A DNA stretch of 64,000 nucleotides from Mycobacterium bourgelatii (GCF_010723575.1 NZ_BLKZ01000001.1:4774001-4838000); one strand, 5' to 3'; numbered from the stretch's first letter, positions 18,480 to 27,980 are shown. A program made the numbers and translations. Notes: generated from the sequence alone by a model not told the origin.

Positions 18480-18950
18480 CACTGGTTTTGGCACCGCTAA
18501 GTCGTTATCCAGCAACGCGTGTCGCGAATCGTTCCACGCGAGTAGAGGCCGGCTGTGGACTCACCAATCGTGCTGTTCGGCGAAAACCCCGCCGCGGTGG
18601 GGTTCACGTTCGCTGAGCTTGGCACCACGGTGCACCCCCTCACCACGTGTGAAAAGATAACCCCTCGGGCTGACGACTGGCACTAGCAATTGCGTGGGCG
18701 GCGGCGATCGATGAATCACCGCACTGCATCGTCCGCACTAGCCACGCGCAGCATCGTCGCTTCTCCTTGCCCCGAGTACCACGACGACACGCCAATCCGC
18801 GTCGAAATGCGCAGATTGTTCACCGCTTTCACCATCGAACGCCCTAGGCCCCCTAAGGATTCAGCTCACCCAGCCACGTCCACCACAGATTGTAGATAGG
18901 CGATCCCTAGTACCGGTCTATGGAGGGGGTAGCCACCCGCTACCCCCTCC
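18480..18950. other. Unassigned spacer before the collagen-like gene
   Basis: About 470 bases lying 3' of the PE-collagen gene. Short frames exist on both strands, none with a known motif. No clear hairpin terminator was identified by eye next to the TAG at 18957-18959. Confidence 0.45.
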
Positions 18951-18956
18951 TCCGGC

Positions 18957-21492
18957 CTACGGGCCGGTCGGACCGGTGTCCCCGGTTGGCCCGGTCGGGC
19001 CGGTGTCGCCGGTCGGCCCGGTCGGGCCGGTGTCACCCGTCGGACCGGTCGGGCCGGTTGCTCCGGTGTCGCCGGTCGGCCCGGTCGGGCCGGTGTCACC
19101 CGTCGGACCGGTCGGGCCGGTTGCTCCGGTGTCGCCGGTCGGGCCGGTCGCTCCGGTGTCACCCGTCGCCCCGGTGTCACCGGTCGGGCCGGTCGCTCCG
19201 GTGTCACCCGTCGCCCCGGTGTCACCGGTCGGGCCGGTCGCTCCGGTGTCGCCGGTCGGGCCGGTCGCTCCGGTGTCACCCGTCGCCCCGGTGTCACCGG
19301 TCGGGCCGGTCGCCCCGGTGTCACCCGTCGGGCCGGTCGCCCCGGTGTCACCCGTCGCCCCCGTGTCACCGGTCGGGCCGGTCGCCCCGGTGTCACCCGT
19401 CGGGCCGGTCGCCCCGGTGTCACCCGTCGCCCCGTGTCACCGGTCGGGCCGGTCGCCCCGGTGTCACCCGTCGGGCCGGTCGCCCCGGTGTCACCCGTCG
19501 CCCCGTGTCACCGGTCGGGCCGGTCGCCCCGGTGTCACCCGTCGGGCCGGTCGCCCCGGTGTCACCCGTCGCCCCCGTGTCACCGGTCGGGCCGGTCGCT
19601 CCGGTGTCACCCGTCGGGCCGGTCGCCCCGGTGTCACCCGTCGCCCCGGTGTCACCGGTCGGGCCAGTGGCTCCGGTGTCACCCGTCGGGCCGGTCGCCC
19701 CGGTGTCACCCGTCGCCCCGGTGTCACCGGTCGGGCCAGTGCCTCCGGTGTCACCCGTCGGGCCGGTCGCCCCGGTGTCACCCGTCGCCCCCGTGTCACC
19801 GGTCGGGCCAGTGGCTCCGGTGTCACCCGTCGCCCCGGTGTCACCGGTCGGGCCAGTGGCTCCGGTGTCGCCGGTCGGGCCGGTCGCTCCGGTGTCACCC
19901 GTCGCCCCGGTGTCACCGGTCGGGCCAGTGGCTCCGGTGTCGCCGGTCGGGCCAGTGGCTCCGGTGTCACCCGTCGGGCCGGTCGCCCCGGTGTCACCGG
20001 TCGGGCCGGTCGCTCCGGTGTCACCCGTCGCCCCGGTGTCACCGGTCGGGCCAGTGGCTCCGGTGTCACCCGTCGCCCCGGTGTCACCGGTCGGGCCAGT
20101 GGCTCCGGTGTCGCCGGTCGGGCCGGTCGCTCCGGTGTCGCCGGTCGGGCCGGTCGCTCCGGTGTCACCGGTCGGGCCAGTGGCTCCGGTGTCACCCGTC
20201 GCTCCGGTGTCACCGGTCGGGCCAGTGGCTCCGGTGTCGCCGGTCGGGCCGGTCGCTCCGGTGTCGCCGGTCGGGCCGGTCGCCCCGGTGTCACCCGTCG
20301 CCCCGGTGTCACCGGTCGGGCCGGTCGCCCCGGTGTCACCCGTCGCCCCGGTGTCACCGGTCGGGCCAGTGGCTCCGGTGTCACCCGTCGCCCCGGTGTC
20401 ACCGGTCGGGCCAGTGGCTCCGGTGTCGCCGGTCGGGCCGGTCGCTCCGGTGTCACCCGTCGGGCCGGTCGCTCCGGTGTCACCGGTCGGGCCAGTGGCT
20501 CCGGTGTCACCCGTCGCTCCGGTGTCACCGGTCGGGCCAGTGGCTCCGGTGTCACCCGTCGCCCCGGTGTCACCCGTCGGGCCAGTGGCTCCGGTGTCAC
20601 CCGTCGGGCCGGTCGCCCCGGTGTCACCCGTCGCCCCCGTGTCACCCGTCGGGCCGGTCGCTCCGGTGTCACCCGTCGCCCCCGTGTCACCCGTCGGGCC
20701 AGTGGCTCCGGTGTCACCCGTCGGGCCGGTGTCACCGGTCGGGCCGGTCGCTCCGGTGTCACCCGTCGGGCCGGTGTCACCGGTCGGGCCGGTCGCTCCG
20801 GTGTCACCCGTCGGGCCGGTCGCTCCGGTGTCACCCGTCGCCCCCGTGTCACCCGTCGGGCCAGTGGCTCCGGTGTCACCCGTCGCCCCGGTGTCACCGG
20901 TCGGGCCGGTCGCTCCGGTGTCACCCGTCGGGCCGGTCGCTCCGGTGTCACCCGTCGGGCCGGTCGCCCCGGTGTCACCCGTCGCCCCGGTGTCACCGGT
21001 CGGGCCAGTGGCTCCGGTGTCACCCGTCGCCCCCGTGTCACCCGTCGGGCCAGTGGCTCCGGTGTCGCCGGTCGGGCCGGTCGCTCCGGTGTCACCCGTC
21101 GGGCCGGTCGCACCGGTGTCACCCGTCGGACCGGTCGCCCCAGTGTCACCAGTCGGGCCGGCCGGGCCCGTCGCACCAGTGTCACCGGTCGGGCCGGCCG
21201 GGCCCGTCGCACCAGTGTCACCGGTCGGGCCAGCCGGGCCCGTCGCACCAGTGTCACCGGTCGGGCCAGCCGGGCCCGTCGCACCAGTGTCACCGGTCGG
21301 GCCAACCGGACCAGTCGCCCCGGTGTCACCGGCCGGGCCGGTCGGGCCAACCGGACCAGTCGCCCCGGTGTCACCGGCCGGGCCGGTCGGGCCAATCGGC
21401 CCAGTCGGGCCAGCCGGGCCGGTCGGGCCAACCGGGCCGGTCGGGCCAGCCGGGCCGGTCGGGCCGATCGGGCCGGTCGCCCCGGTGGCACC
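18957..21492 (-). repeat. Collagen-type Gly-X-Y coding tandem repeat (about 280 triplets)
   Basis: On the minus strand this region encodes uninterrupted Gly-X-Y triplets made from a few units, mainly GPT, GDT and GAT in blocks such as GPTGDTGATGDTGAT. More varied GPA, GPI and GPV triplets stand near its 5' end. At DNA level it is built of 9- and 27-base units whose GC-rich text has no stops in any frame, which creates long false frames on both strands. Two identical one-base deletions (CCCCGTG instead of CCCCCGTG or CCCCGGTG) at about 19432 and 19506 shift the frame. With both restored, the triplets run to TAG at 18957-18959. Confidence 0.93.
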
Positions 21493-22671
21493 GCCGCCAC
21501 CTCCGCCACCACCAGACTGACCGTTTTGACCGTCGTGTCCGTCCTGGCCGAAGAACGCGCCGCCTTCACCTCCGCGGCCGCCTAGGCCGCCTACGCCGCC
21601 GGGACCGCCGTTACCACCACCGGCGCCCTCACCCCCGACACCCGCCTGCCCGCCGGCACCACCGTCACCGCCATGGCCCAAAAGGAAGCCACCCGCACCA
21701 CCCGCACCACCAGCCCCACCGTTGCCACCGGCGCCACCATTACCTACTCCAACCGCCGCAGCACCCGGGGCACCGGCCCCGCCGGCGCCACCGGCACCGC
21801 CGTGGCCCATGAAGAACCCTCCGGCACCACCGGCACCACCGGCACCACCGTTAGCACCGGGGGCAATGCCCGCTCCGCCGGAACCACCAGCACCGCCCTG
21901 GCCCATGAAGAACCCGCCAGCACCACCGACACCACCGGCACCACCATTGGCGGCTACTCCCGTTCCGCCAGCACCGCCGGCACCACCAGCACCGCCCTGG
22001 CCGAAGAAGAATCCGCCGGCACCCCCGGCGCCACCGGCTCCACCGGGACCCACGATGGCCGTTCCGCCAGCACCGCCGGCGCCACCATGGCCAAACAGCC
22101 ACCCACCAGCACCGCCGGCGCCGCCGGCAGCACCGGGACCGCCGATGCCTCCGGCGCCGCCCCTACCGATCAACCCCGACGACCCGCCGGCACCGCCGAC
22201 AGCGCCCGGCGCCGTGCTGTCGCCACCGGCACCACCGCTGCCGTACAACCATCCGCCGGCACCGCCAGCCGTCCCCTGCGGACCCGAAGTCCCGGCCGCA
22301 CCGTCTCCGATCAACGGACGCCCCGTAAGTTGCTCGATCAGCCCATTGACCGGATCACTCGCCGCCCCCAACGCCTGCGCCGCCGCATTGGCAACCTCGG
22401 TGCTCTGATACGAGGCAGCGCTGGCCGCCAAAGTTCGCGTGAACTGATCATGGAACGCCGCTGCCTGCCCAGCCAGCGCCTGAAACTCCTCCGCAGAATG
22501 CGAGAACATTAGAGCTATCGCCGTCGACACCTCGTCGGCTGCCGCAGCCGCTATCGCCGTGGTCGGACCTGCAGCCGCCGCCGTCGCACTGGCCAATCTC
22601 TCGGCGATGCCGTCGAGATTCGCAGCCAACCACTGGACCACAGCCGGTGAGATGTACAAAGGCGAAGTCAT
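19420..22671 (-). CDS. PE_PGRS-type protein with collagen-like tail
   Basis: Start ATG 22669-22671; a frame 23 codons longer lacks PE similarity. Residues 1-95 are a PE domain (SPAVVQWLAANLDGIAERL, then a helical hairpin) ending in SYQSTEVANAA, a YxxxE-type secretion signal of type VII substrates. Residues about 120-390 are PGRS-like GGAGG repeats with GWLFGHGGAGG-type blocks. From about residue 394 the chain is Gly-X-Y collagen sequence with Thr at most Y positions. As read, the frame slips at about 19506 and ends at 19420 with a basic, non-collagen tail (1083 residues). With the two missing bases restored it would reach 18957 and be 1238 residues. Likely exported to the cell surface. Threonines in GPT/GDT/GAT would suit O-glycosylation by the neighbouring enzymes (inference). 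Confidence 0.88.
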   Translation of the reverse strand: MTSPLYISPAVVQWLAANLDGIAERLASATAAAAGPTTAIAAAAADEVSTAIALMFSHSAEEFQALAGQAAAFHDQFTRTLAASAASYQSTEVANAAAQALGAASDPVNGLIEQLTGRPLIGDGAAGTSGPQGTAGGAGGWLYGSGGAGGDSTAPGAVGGAGGSSGLIGRGGAGGIGGPGAAGGAGGAGGWLFGHGGAGGAGGTAIVGPGGAGGAGGAGGFFFGQGGAGGAGGAGGTGVAANGGAGGVGGAGGFFMGQGGAGGSGGAGIAPGANGGAGGAGGAGGFFMGHGGAGGAGGAGAPGAAAVGVGNGGAGGNGGAGGAGGAGGFLLGHGGDGGAGGQAGVGGEGAGGGNGGPGGVGGLGGRGGEGGAFFGQDGHDGQNGQSGGGGGGGGATGATGPIGPTGPAGPTGPVGPTGPAGPTGPIGPTGPAGDTGATGPVGPTGPAGDTGATGPVGPTGDTGATGPAGPTGDTGATGPAGPTGDTGATGPAGPTGDTGATGPAGPTGDTGATGPTGDTGATGPTGDTGATGPTGDTGATGPTGDTGATGDTGATGPTGDTGATGDTGATGPTGDTGATGPTGDTGATGPTGDTGATGDTGATGPTGDTGATGDTGATGPTGDTGATGPTGDTGPTGDTGATGPTGDTGPTGDTGATGPTGDTGATGDTGATGPTGDTGATGDTGATGPTGDTGATGPTGDTGATGDTGATGPTGDTGATGDTGATGPTGDTGATGPTGDTGATGPTGDTGATGPTGDTGATGDTGATGPTGDTGATGDTGATGPTGDTGATGDTGATGPTGDTGATGPTGDTGATGPTGDTGATGDTGATGPTGDTGATGPTGDTGATGPTGDTGATGPTGDTGATGDTGATGPTGDTGATGDTGATGPTGDTGATGPTGDTGATGPTGDTGATGPTGDTGATGDTGATGPTGDTGATGPTGDTGATGDTGATGPTGDTGATGDTGATGPTGDTGGTGPTGDTGATGDTGATGPTGDTGATGPTGDTGATGDTGATGPTGDTGATGPTGDTGATGDTGATGPTGDTGATGPTGDTGRRVTPGRPARRVTPGRPARPVTRGDG

Positions 22672-23545
22672 GACATTGCACCTCATCTTCAATCGCCAGC
22701 CCTGCATAGGGCCATGGCATGGGGCGGCGGTCCCACCCACGGATTGGAAGAATACACGCGATGGCGCGCTTTGCAGCCATTAAGTTGCCATTGCTTTTGT
22801 CGATTTTCTGTGAACCCAGATAGCTCTGGAAAACAATATTTATGGAAACACATATGCGCATCAATATGCACTTATATATTGACAAAAATACTGATGAATA
22901 CGTCGATATATTGATGGTGCCAGCGGCGGCGTTCTGTCTGCATCTTTGATTTTGCTGATAGTCTGCCCTGGCGCGCTGCATGCCTCTGAACAGGTACTTT
23001 GCAGCAAACTAGAAAATTTAGCATTTGCCATTCTGCGCCTGCTCGGTACCAGATATCATGCGAGGAAGATTTGCGGTCTAAGTACATCCGTCTCTTCGCA
23101 CAGAACAAAAGAAATACATTCATCAGGGTGGACCCTGGCTCGCTTGCCATGAGCGTGAGACCCAGTTGACCCGATTTTTGCCAGGCTAAACGGACCACCT
23201 GTATTGCCGTTATGGGACCACCGGCGCGTAGCGCCCGATGTCCCTCAGTTTTTGTTCGTTCGATCGGGTGACGCGCATGTTAGGGAGGTCGGCGGGCATC
23301 GCTTAGTGCGTTGAGATCAGGGAAGTAGAGGGGGTGTTGGGAGGTAGCGGGGTTAGCCGACTCCCGTGGTACGGCACGATCGCTGCGCATTGCGGCCTGG
23401 ACCCCTAGAACGGTGGCGCCTGAGAGGCCGCTCATGCGGTCGGTGTATGCCGCGACGACGATGTAAGCGCGATCAACGACAAGTCGATTGGCATGGCATG
23501 GTGTGACTAAAGCATCGTTGAACAGCCCATTAGAGCTTGATGTAC
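22672..23545. other. Non-coding region upstream of the PE-collagen gene, including an AT-rich block and a possible IS21-type end
   Basis: 22780-22920 is strikingly AT-rich for a mycobacterium (runs such as TATATTGACAAAAATACTG) and lies just upstream of the PE gene, so it may hold its promoter and a nucleoid-protein (Lsr2-like) target. At 23165-23215 two GGACCACC motifs separated by AT-richer text resemble an IS21-type end. A minus-strand stretch at 23290-23470 has coding-like text (AYTDRMSGLSGATVLGVQAA) that I cannot assign. No intact gene is seen. Confidence 0.45.
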
Positions 23546-23550
23546 CTTAG

Positions 23551-25233
23551 CCTCGATTTTTCGTCGAGGGTGATTTCGGTCGGACTTGGCGATGGGGTGC
23601 GTGGTGTCTGGGGTTTGTGTGGTTTAGGGCGTGTTGGGGTTGTCCCGTGTCGCCGGGTTGGCGGGCTTTCCCAGGGCCGGTGGTCTTTCGTGCTCGGTTG
23701 GTCAGCTGGGTTGTCGGTCAACCGAAGGCGGTGCGGATGTGTTGCCATGCGGTGGCGATGGCTGCGGCCCATCGCCAGGTGGCGTCGATGCGTAGTCGGG
23801 TTCGGCGGGCGCCGCGGGTGATGCGGGCTGCGACGTGCAGGACTCGGTAGCGGAAGGTAGCGATCTCGGCACGGGTCAGGCCGGGGTGGCCGGTGAATCC
23901 GATGAGCTGGCACCAGGTGACCAGATCGGCTGCGGCCAAGACGATTTCCAGCCAGGCGGCGTTGGCGTCGAATGCCTGACACGGCAGGTTGCGCAGGCCG
24001 GTGGCTTTGAGTTCGCGGATGCGGTCTTCGACGCGGGCGTGTTGGCGGTGGCGTAGTTCCAGACCTGCCACCTGGCCGGCGATCACACCGGGCGGTGTGT
24101 CGGTGATGAACGCGGTGACCCGCATCCCGTCGGCGTCGGTGAACCGCAACTGCGCACCCGGATGGGGCCTTTCCTTGCGCAGGATCAGCCGGGTCCCCGC
24201 CGCCACGATGACAGGTTGACCAGGTTGGTGGCCTCGGCGACCCAGGCGCCCTCGCGGATACCACCGTCGGTGTCGATCGCCGGATACCAGCACTGCCCGA
24301 TGTTGAGAGTGTCCACAGCGTCCTGCACCCGCCAATCCACGGGGTAGCCGAAGGAGAACCCCACGCCCGCGGCAGGCGTCGGCGAAGTCGTGGGTGGCCC
24401 CGGCGGTGTCGCAGCGCACCAGCACCGCCGGCTTGTCGGGGTCGTCGCGATGATCGGGGTCCGGCCGCCATCGCGCCGGCAGGCCGGCCAGTGCCTGCGC
24501 TAGGACACTGACGTGGTCAGCTGCGGTGTTGGAGCCCGCGCCACCGGGGCGCAGTAGGCCGGCCAGCGCTTCCCCGCCGGCGATCTCGGGGCGGTCCACG
24601 AAGGCCAGCAGCGGGTGGTGACCGTAGGTCTTTTTCCAGGTCGCCCCTGCCTTCTCCTTGTTATCGGAATGATCGAGGACCAGGGTGGCGTCGATGTCGA
24701 TGTGCAACCAGCCACCCGGTGCGGGGCGGCGCGGCGGCCCAGGCTGCGCGGGCCGCAGCCCGGGCGGCACGCACCCGCGGTAGGTGCGAAGCATCGATGC
24801 GCTCATCGATTAGCCGCCACATCGTGGTCGTGGAGGCTTTGGCACCCAGGACATGCTCACGGTCGCCGCACAGTTGTCCGACCGCGTCGATGCAGTCCGC
24901 CCCATCGGCGACCGCGGCAGCCAGATCAGCGAACACCTCCCGGGCGCATACACCCACGGGCCCCGGTAGGTATCTGCCAACGCGGCGGTGACCTGCGCCG
25001 ATAACCCGCTGCGGTCCGCGAGCTCACGCACCATGGCCATCCCGGCATGCGACACGACACCATAACCGTCGGCGGAAACTTTCACCCGCGACCCGACCGC
25101 GATATTCTTCACCTGCGAGGTGCCTTCCCGCTGGAACGACTGAACCCGTAGAGAAGTCCAATTATTCCTTGCAGGACAGGCACTTTCGCATATCTACACC
25201 CCGAAACTCACAACGTTTCACGAAAAATCCGGG
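23551..25233 (-). mobile_element. IS1380-family insertion sequence A (defective)
   Basis: Bounded by imperfect inverted repeats: CCTCGATTTTTCGT at 23551 and, on the other strand, CCCGGATTTTTCGTG ending at 25233. The size (about 1.68 kb) fits IS1380. It contains one broken transposase gene. Its right end touches the start of the DUF6941-like gene, so insertion may have removed that gene's native upstream region. Confidence 0.72.
23718..25112 (-). pseudogene. IS1380-family transposase, at least four frameshifts
   Basis: Family text is spread over different frames. VSADGYGVVSHAGMAMVREL at the N-terminus (25112 on) passes into VFADLAAAVADGADCIDAVG and ASTTTMWRLIDERIDASHL, then WLHIDIDATLVLDHSDNKE and GATWKKTYGHHPLLAFVD (DDE region). 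A third frame gives VQDAVDTLNIGQCWYPAID, and the C-terminus (HARVEDRIRELKATGLRNLP through ITRGARRTRLRIDATWRW) ends at 23718. Each piece is well conserved, so the decay is recent. It belongs to a different IS1380 subgroup from the element at 28219. Confidence 0.88.
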
Positions 25234-25242
25234 TTAGGCGGG

Positions 25243-25602
25243 GTGATTACCGGGGCCTTCCTTGCCGAAGCGGCTTCGGTCGTAGATAACAAACTCAACG
25301 TCTCGGGCGGCGTGCTGTCGCGATACTTCGTCGGGCCTGACCGACAAGCCGTCTTCGTGCTCGTGGTGCTGACCCAGGCCGAGACGGATAGTCCCTTTCA
25401 GGGCGTTGAGGTAGAGATCAAGCCCCCGACCGATGACGACTCACTGGTCGTCGAGTACGAGCTGCCAGAAGCCGCAGCCAAGGGCGAAATGGGATTCGCT
25501 TTCTTCAACGTCGAGGTAACGCTGCCGGTGAATGGCCGTTGGGTGTTTGTGGTTACTAGCGGGGCTGGAATCCTCTCACTTCCGCTGGAGGTGCACGGCT
25601 GA
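25243..25602 (+). CDS. DUF6941-like hypothetical protein
   Basis: 119 residues from GTG 25243, only about ten bases after the IS1380 inverted repeat. It begins MITGAFLAEAASVVDNKLNV and contains SPFQGVEVEIKPPTDDD and NGRWVFVVTSGAG, a beta-rich pattern like the small actinobacterial DUF6941 family (AFLAEAAsVVdgKLnVlGG start). No signal peptide or membrane helix. Function unknown. The IS next door may have cut the true start or supplied a new promoter. Nearly full length by comparison with what I recall of the family. Confidence 0.65.
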   Translation: MITGAFLAEAASVVDNKLNVSGGVLSRYFVGPDRQAVFVLVVLTQAETDSPFQGVEVEIKPPTDDDSLVVEYELPEAAAKGEMGFAFFNVEVTLPVNGRWVFVVTSGAGILSLPLEVHG

Positions 25603-25827
25603 CGACGCTGCGCGCTGCGGAACGCAGTACACCGACGGCAGTGCGTAGGCACACGACCTAATCGACGTGAGACAACAAATTGTGCGAGGCTGGCTCAAGC
25701 TGGATCGGTAGGACTGGACGCAAAAGGCGTCGGTTGTTTGCTACCAGTCGCGGCCACACGCCCAACTAACCATCGATGGCGTGAGGCGGATGTAATGACC
25801 TCAGATGCTCCGGCGTTTACTGACCCA

Positions 25828-26286
25828 TCAAATAAGGTCAGCGTAGGCCTGAACTACAGCCGCGACGACTAGCGCTTGCAGGCTCGTCTCCTCATCCGCG
25901 GCTACCCGCTTAAGCGTCCGGTGCACAGGCCGTGGCAAGTCGAGGGTGGTCCGAACACCACCGCCAGCGCCACGGTGCGCCATCGACGCGCGAGCCAGCG
26001 CCGCGGGGTCCTGCAACCCCGAGTTGATAGCGGCGCGGATCAGGTCGCCCATAGTAGTTTCCAGGTCCAGTGCCCGCCGTTTAAGGGCGGTACGCATGGC
26101 CGGGGAGAGGTGCAGCGTCGTGCGCATTGCCTCGTACACCACCGGTGTCGGGGAGGGAGGGGGAGTGGCCCGAGGGGCGACGCCGGCTTGCAATCCACTC
26201 GCAGCCCGCGCTATCGCCGCGGCTCCAGTCGGCCGGCGGATCACCGCGTCCCGCACTGCGTCGGCCGTCGAAAGCTTTTCCGTCAT
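25828..26286 (-). CDS. Ribbon-helix-helix type partner of ParA-like ATPase
   Basis: 152 residues (MTEKLSTADAVRDAVIRRPT...). The middle and the C-terminus contain two similar segments, MRTTLHLSPAMRTALKRRAL and VRTTLDLPRPVHRTLKRVAA, each with the strand-helix-helix pattern of RHH DNA-binding proteins, so it may bind as an internal dimer. Its ATG overlaps the ParA stop (ATGA at 26283-26286), the common parA-parB layout of small partition systems. It probably binds a centromere-like site and stimulates the ATPase. A remnant of a second copy of this gene is at 27985. Confidence 0.75.
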   Translation of the reverse strand: MTEKLSTADAVRDAVIRRPTGAAAIARAASGLQAGVAPRATPPPSPTPVVYEAMRTTLHLSPAMRTALKRRALDLETTMGDLIRAAINSGLQDPAALARASMAHRGAGGGVRTTLDLPRPVHRTLKRVAADEETSLQALVVAAVVQAYADLI

Positions 26287-26891
26287 AACGTCACAGCCTC
26301 CCGCACGATCCGCACCGCTGCCATCAGTTCATCAAATACGCCTGCGTAGTCTCCCAGATGCTGTGGAAAACCGCGACCGAACGCCCGCTCGATCGCGCCT
26401 CGATCCCGCACGACGCTCCGCAGCACAGGAGCATTCGCCTCCGCCAAGACGCGCGGCATCTCCACGGCCTCCACCTTCCGCATGTCCACCAGCGTGAGCA
26501 GAATCGTCGTGGGACGGTGCTGCGTAATATCTAGCGTCGGCCAAACCCGGTCGATATCCGCGGCGCAAGGCCTAGTCGGAATGATCACCAGATCGGCTGC
26601 ATCAACCGCCGCATCGATCACCGTGGCCGTTCCGGGGGGGGTATCTATCAGGAGCAATTCGTCGGGTTCATGCGACAGCACACGCACGTCAGCCGGCGTC
26701 GCCGGGACGACATCGAAGGGCAACGGCGTTCCCAAATGTGCCGCACGATCAGCCCACGACTCCGCGGATCCTTGCGGATCCGCATCAACGACACGCACCG
26801 GAACTCCACGCCGCATCGCAGCCGCGGCCAAAAACATCGCCGTCGTCGTCTTCCCGACGCCGCCCTTGGTATGCACAAGTGACCAGATCAC
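26283..26891 (-). CDS. ParA/Soj-family partition ATPase
   Basis: 202 residues from GTG 26889-26891 with GGAG just upstream; the longer frame from 26942 adds an unrelated 17 residues. Deviant Walker A is HTKGGVGKTTTAMFLAAAA, Walker A' RVVDADPQGSAESWADRAA, Walker B ELLLIDTPPGTATVIDAA, then DLVIIPTRPCAADIDRVWPT. All the ATP-binding residues are present. Such small ParA proteins move plasmids, islands or protein cargos over the nucleoid. Coupled to the RHH gene. A broken paralogue lies 1-4 kb away, so this pair was duplicated. Origin from an integrated plasmid or mobile island is plausible. Confidence 0.88.
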   Translation of the reverse strand: MIWSLVHTKGGVGKTTTAMFLAAAAMRRGVPVRVVDADPQGSAESWADRAAHLGTPLPFDVVPATPADVRVLSHEPDELLLIDTPPGTATVIDAAVDAADLVIIPTRPCAADIDRVWPTLDITQHRPTTILLTLVDMRKVEAVEMPRVLAEANAPVLRSVVRDRGAIERAFGRGFPQHLGDYAGVFDELMAAVRIVREAVTL

Positions 26892-27980
26892 AGTTCTCCA
26901 AACAACCCCGAATAGATGTCGTACATCTCGCGCGCGAAACAAAGCCGCTGCTCAAATCTTCTGGACGCTGCGACCTACCAAGTGGTCGCGGCGTCTACCA
27001 CGGACGACGTAGGAAGCCTCCTTGCTCAAGATGCACCACCACACGGACCCTCGAGGTCCTCAGTCGGTTCGCACATAGTACATATGACTAGACGACAATG
27101 TCATTGCATTGGCGGGGGGTTGTTTCTTCGCCAGTTCTGAGCAGATTACGGGCATTCCACAAAAAGCAGGAATCAAATGGCTCTGACCTCGCATCTGACG
27201 ACACCTTCCGTAGCTTGATCGGGCCGTATCGTGACTCAAAGGCATCAAAAACTGATCAAAACGTACCTAAAAGTATGTATTGGCCCCTGCATCCAAACCT
27301 CTTCAATCCCAAGCGATCAGTGCAACAACTGCGTCTGACGGCTTGGGCGATGAGCGCGGCGACGCGTCGTGCGAGGGTGTCGAGTTTGAGGGTGGGCCTA
27401 GGTCGCCGGTTGAGAGTGTCGTGGAGGCGTTTAAGGAAGGCGGGTGCAGCCGATCGGGTTAGCCATAGTGGATCAGTAATAGCTTTGCGGGGCGCCTTCT
27501 TCGTCGATGATGGCGTGATCTGCAGCGAAGGCGCGATCAGCGCGTACAGGACCAGCTTGTGTTATTTGCGCGGGCAAATTCACGGACCCCTTATTTTCGT
27601 GCATATGACGCTACAAGATTGTTGAAGAATATTTCCGGAAGGAGCCTACGTGCGGAAAATCAACGCGAGGGGAAAACGCCTAAACAAAGGGCTCGCGCCC
27701 GTGACCTCGCCGGTGTGGCTAGCACCCTGATCTAGAAGCTTCGTGCTCGAGGTGTAATCCCCCACCCGGATGCGGCGGCATGACATCTCAACAGGGCGGC
27801 TGGCCCCGGCGCGGCGACGCGGAGCCAGATCGCCCCGCCGGAAGGAATCCGCTTCGAAGTCGGTGCCCGTTGTGCCCGGTGCATGCGACGACAAGCAGCC
27901 CGTACCCCGATTGCCATGGCTTTTCTGTTGATGCATCAGCACACTGAACGTTTCAGTCTCAATCTGATTCTCACACCACG
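26892..27980. other. About 1.1 kb between the two ParA loci without an intact gene
   Basis: Frames exist, but I recognise no gene. On the minus strand around 27335-27460 the text LKRLHDTLNRRPRPTLKLDT has a RPRxTL pattern reminiscent of the end of transposases, a weak hint of another IS remnant. The rest shows no motif. Confidence 0.4.

Noticed and set aside
18957..21492. Possible CRISPR array because of dense short repeats
   Set aside because: There are no unique spacers of constant length. The units are 9/27-base coding repeats and no cas genes are present.
18920..21812. Three plus-strand frames of 790-870 codons and a 692-codon minus frame
   Set aside because: They result from a GC-rich tandem repeat with no stop codons in any frame. 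Only one minus frame joins a PE domain and gives Gly-X-Y triplets.
23530..24471. 313-codon minus-strand frame and shorter frames in this region
   Set aside because: They are frames running across the broken IS1380 transposase, Arg/Pro-rich and without family similarity except one short stretch belonging to the transposase.
27335..27460. IS30-like transposase tail on the minus strand (RPRPTL text)
   Set aside because: Only about 20 residues match loosely and there is no surrounding support, so it was left as a note in the gap entry.
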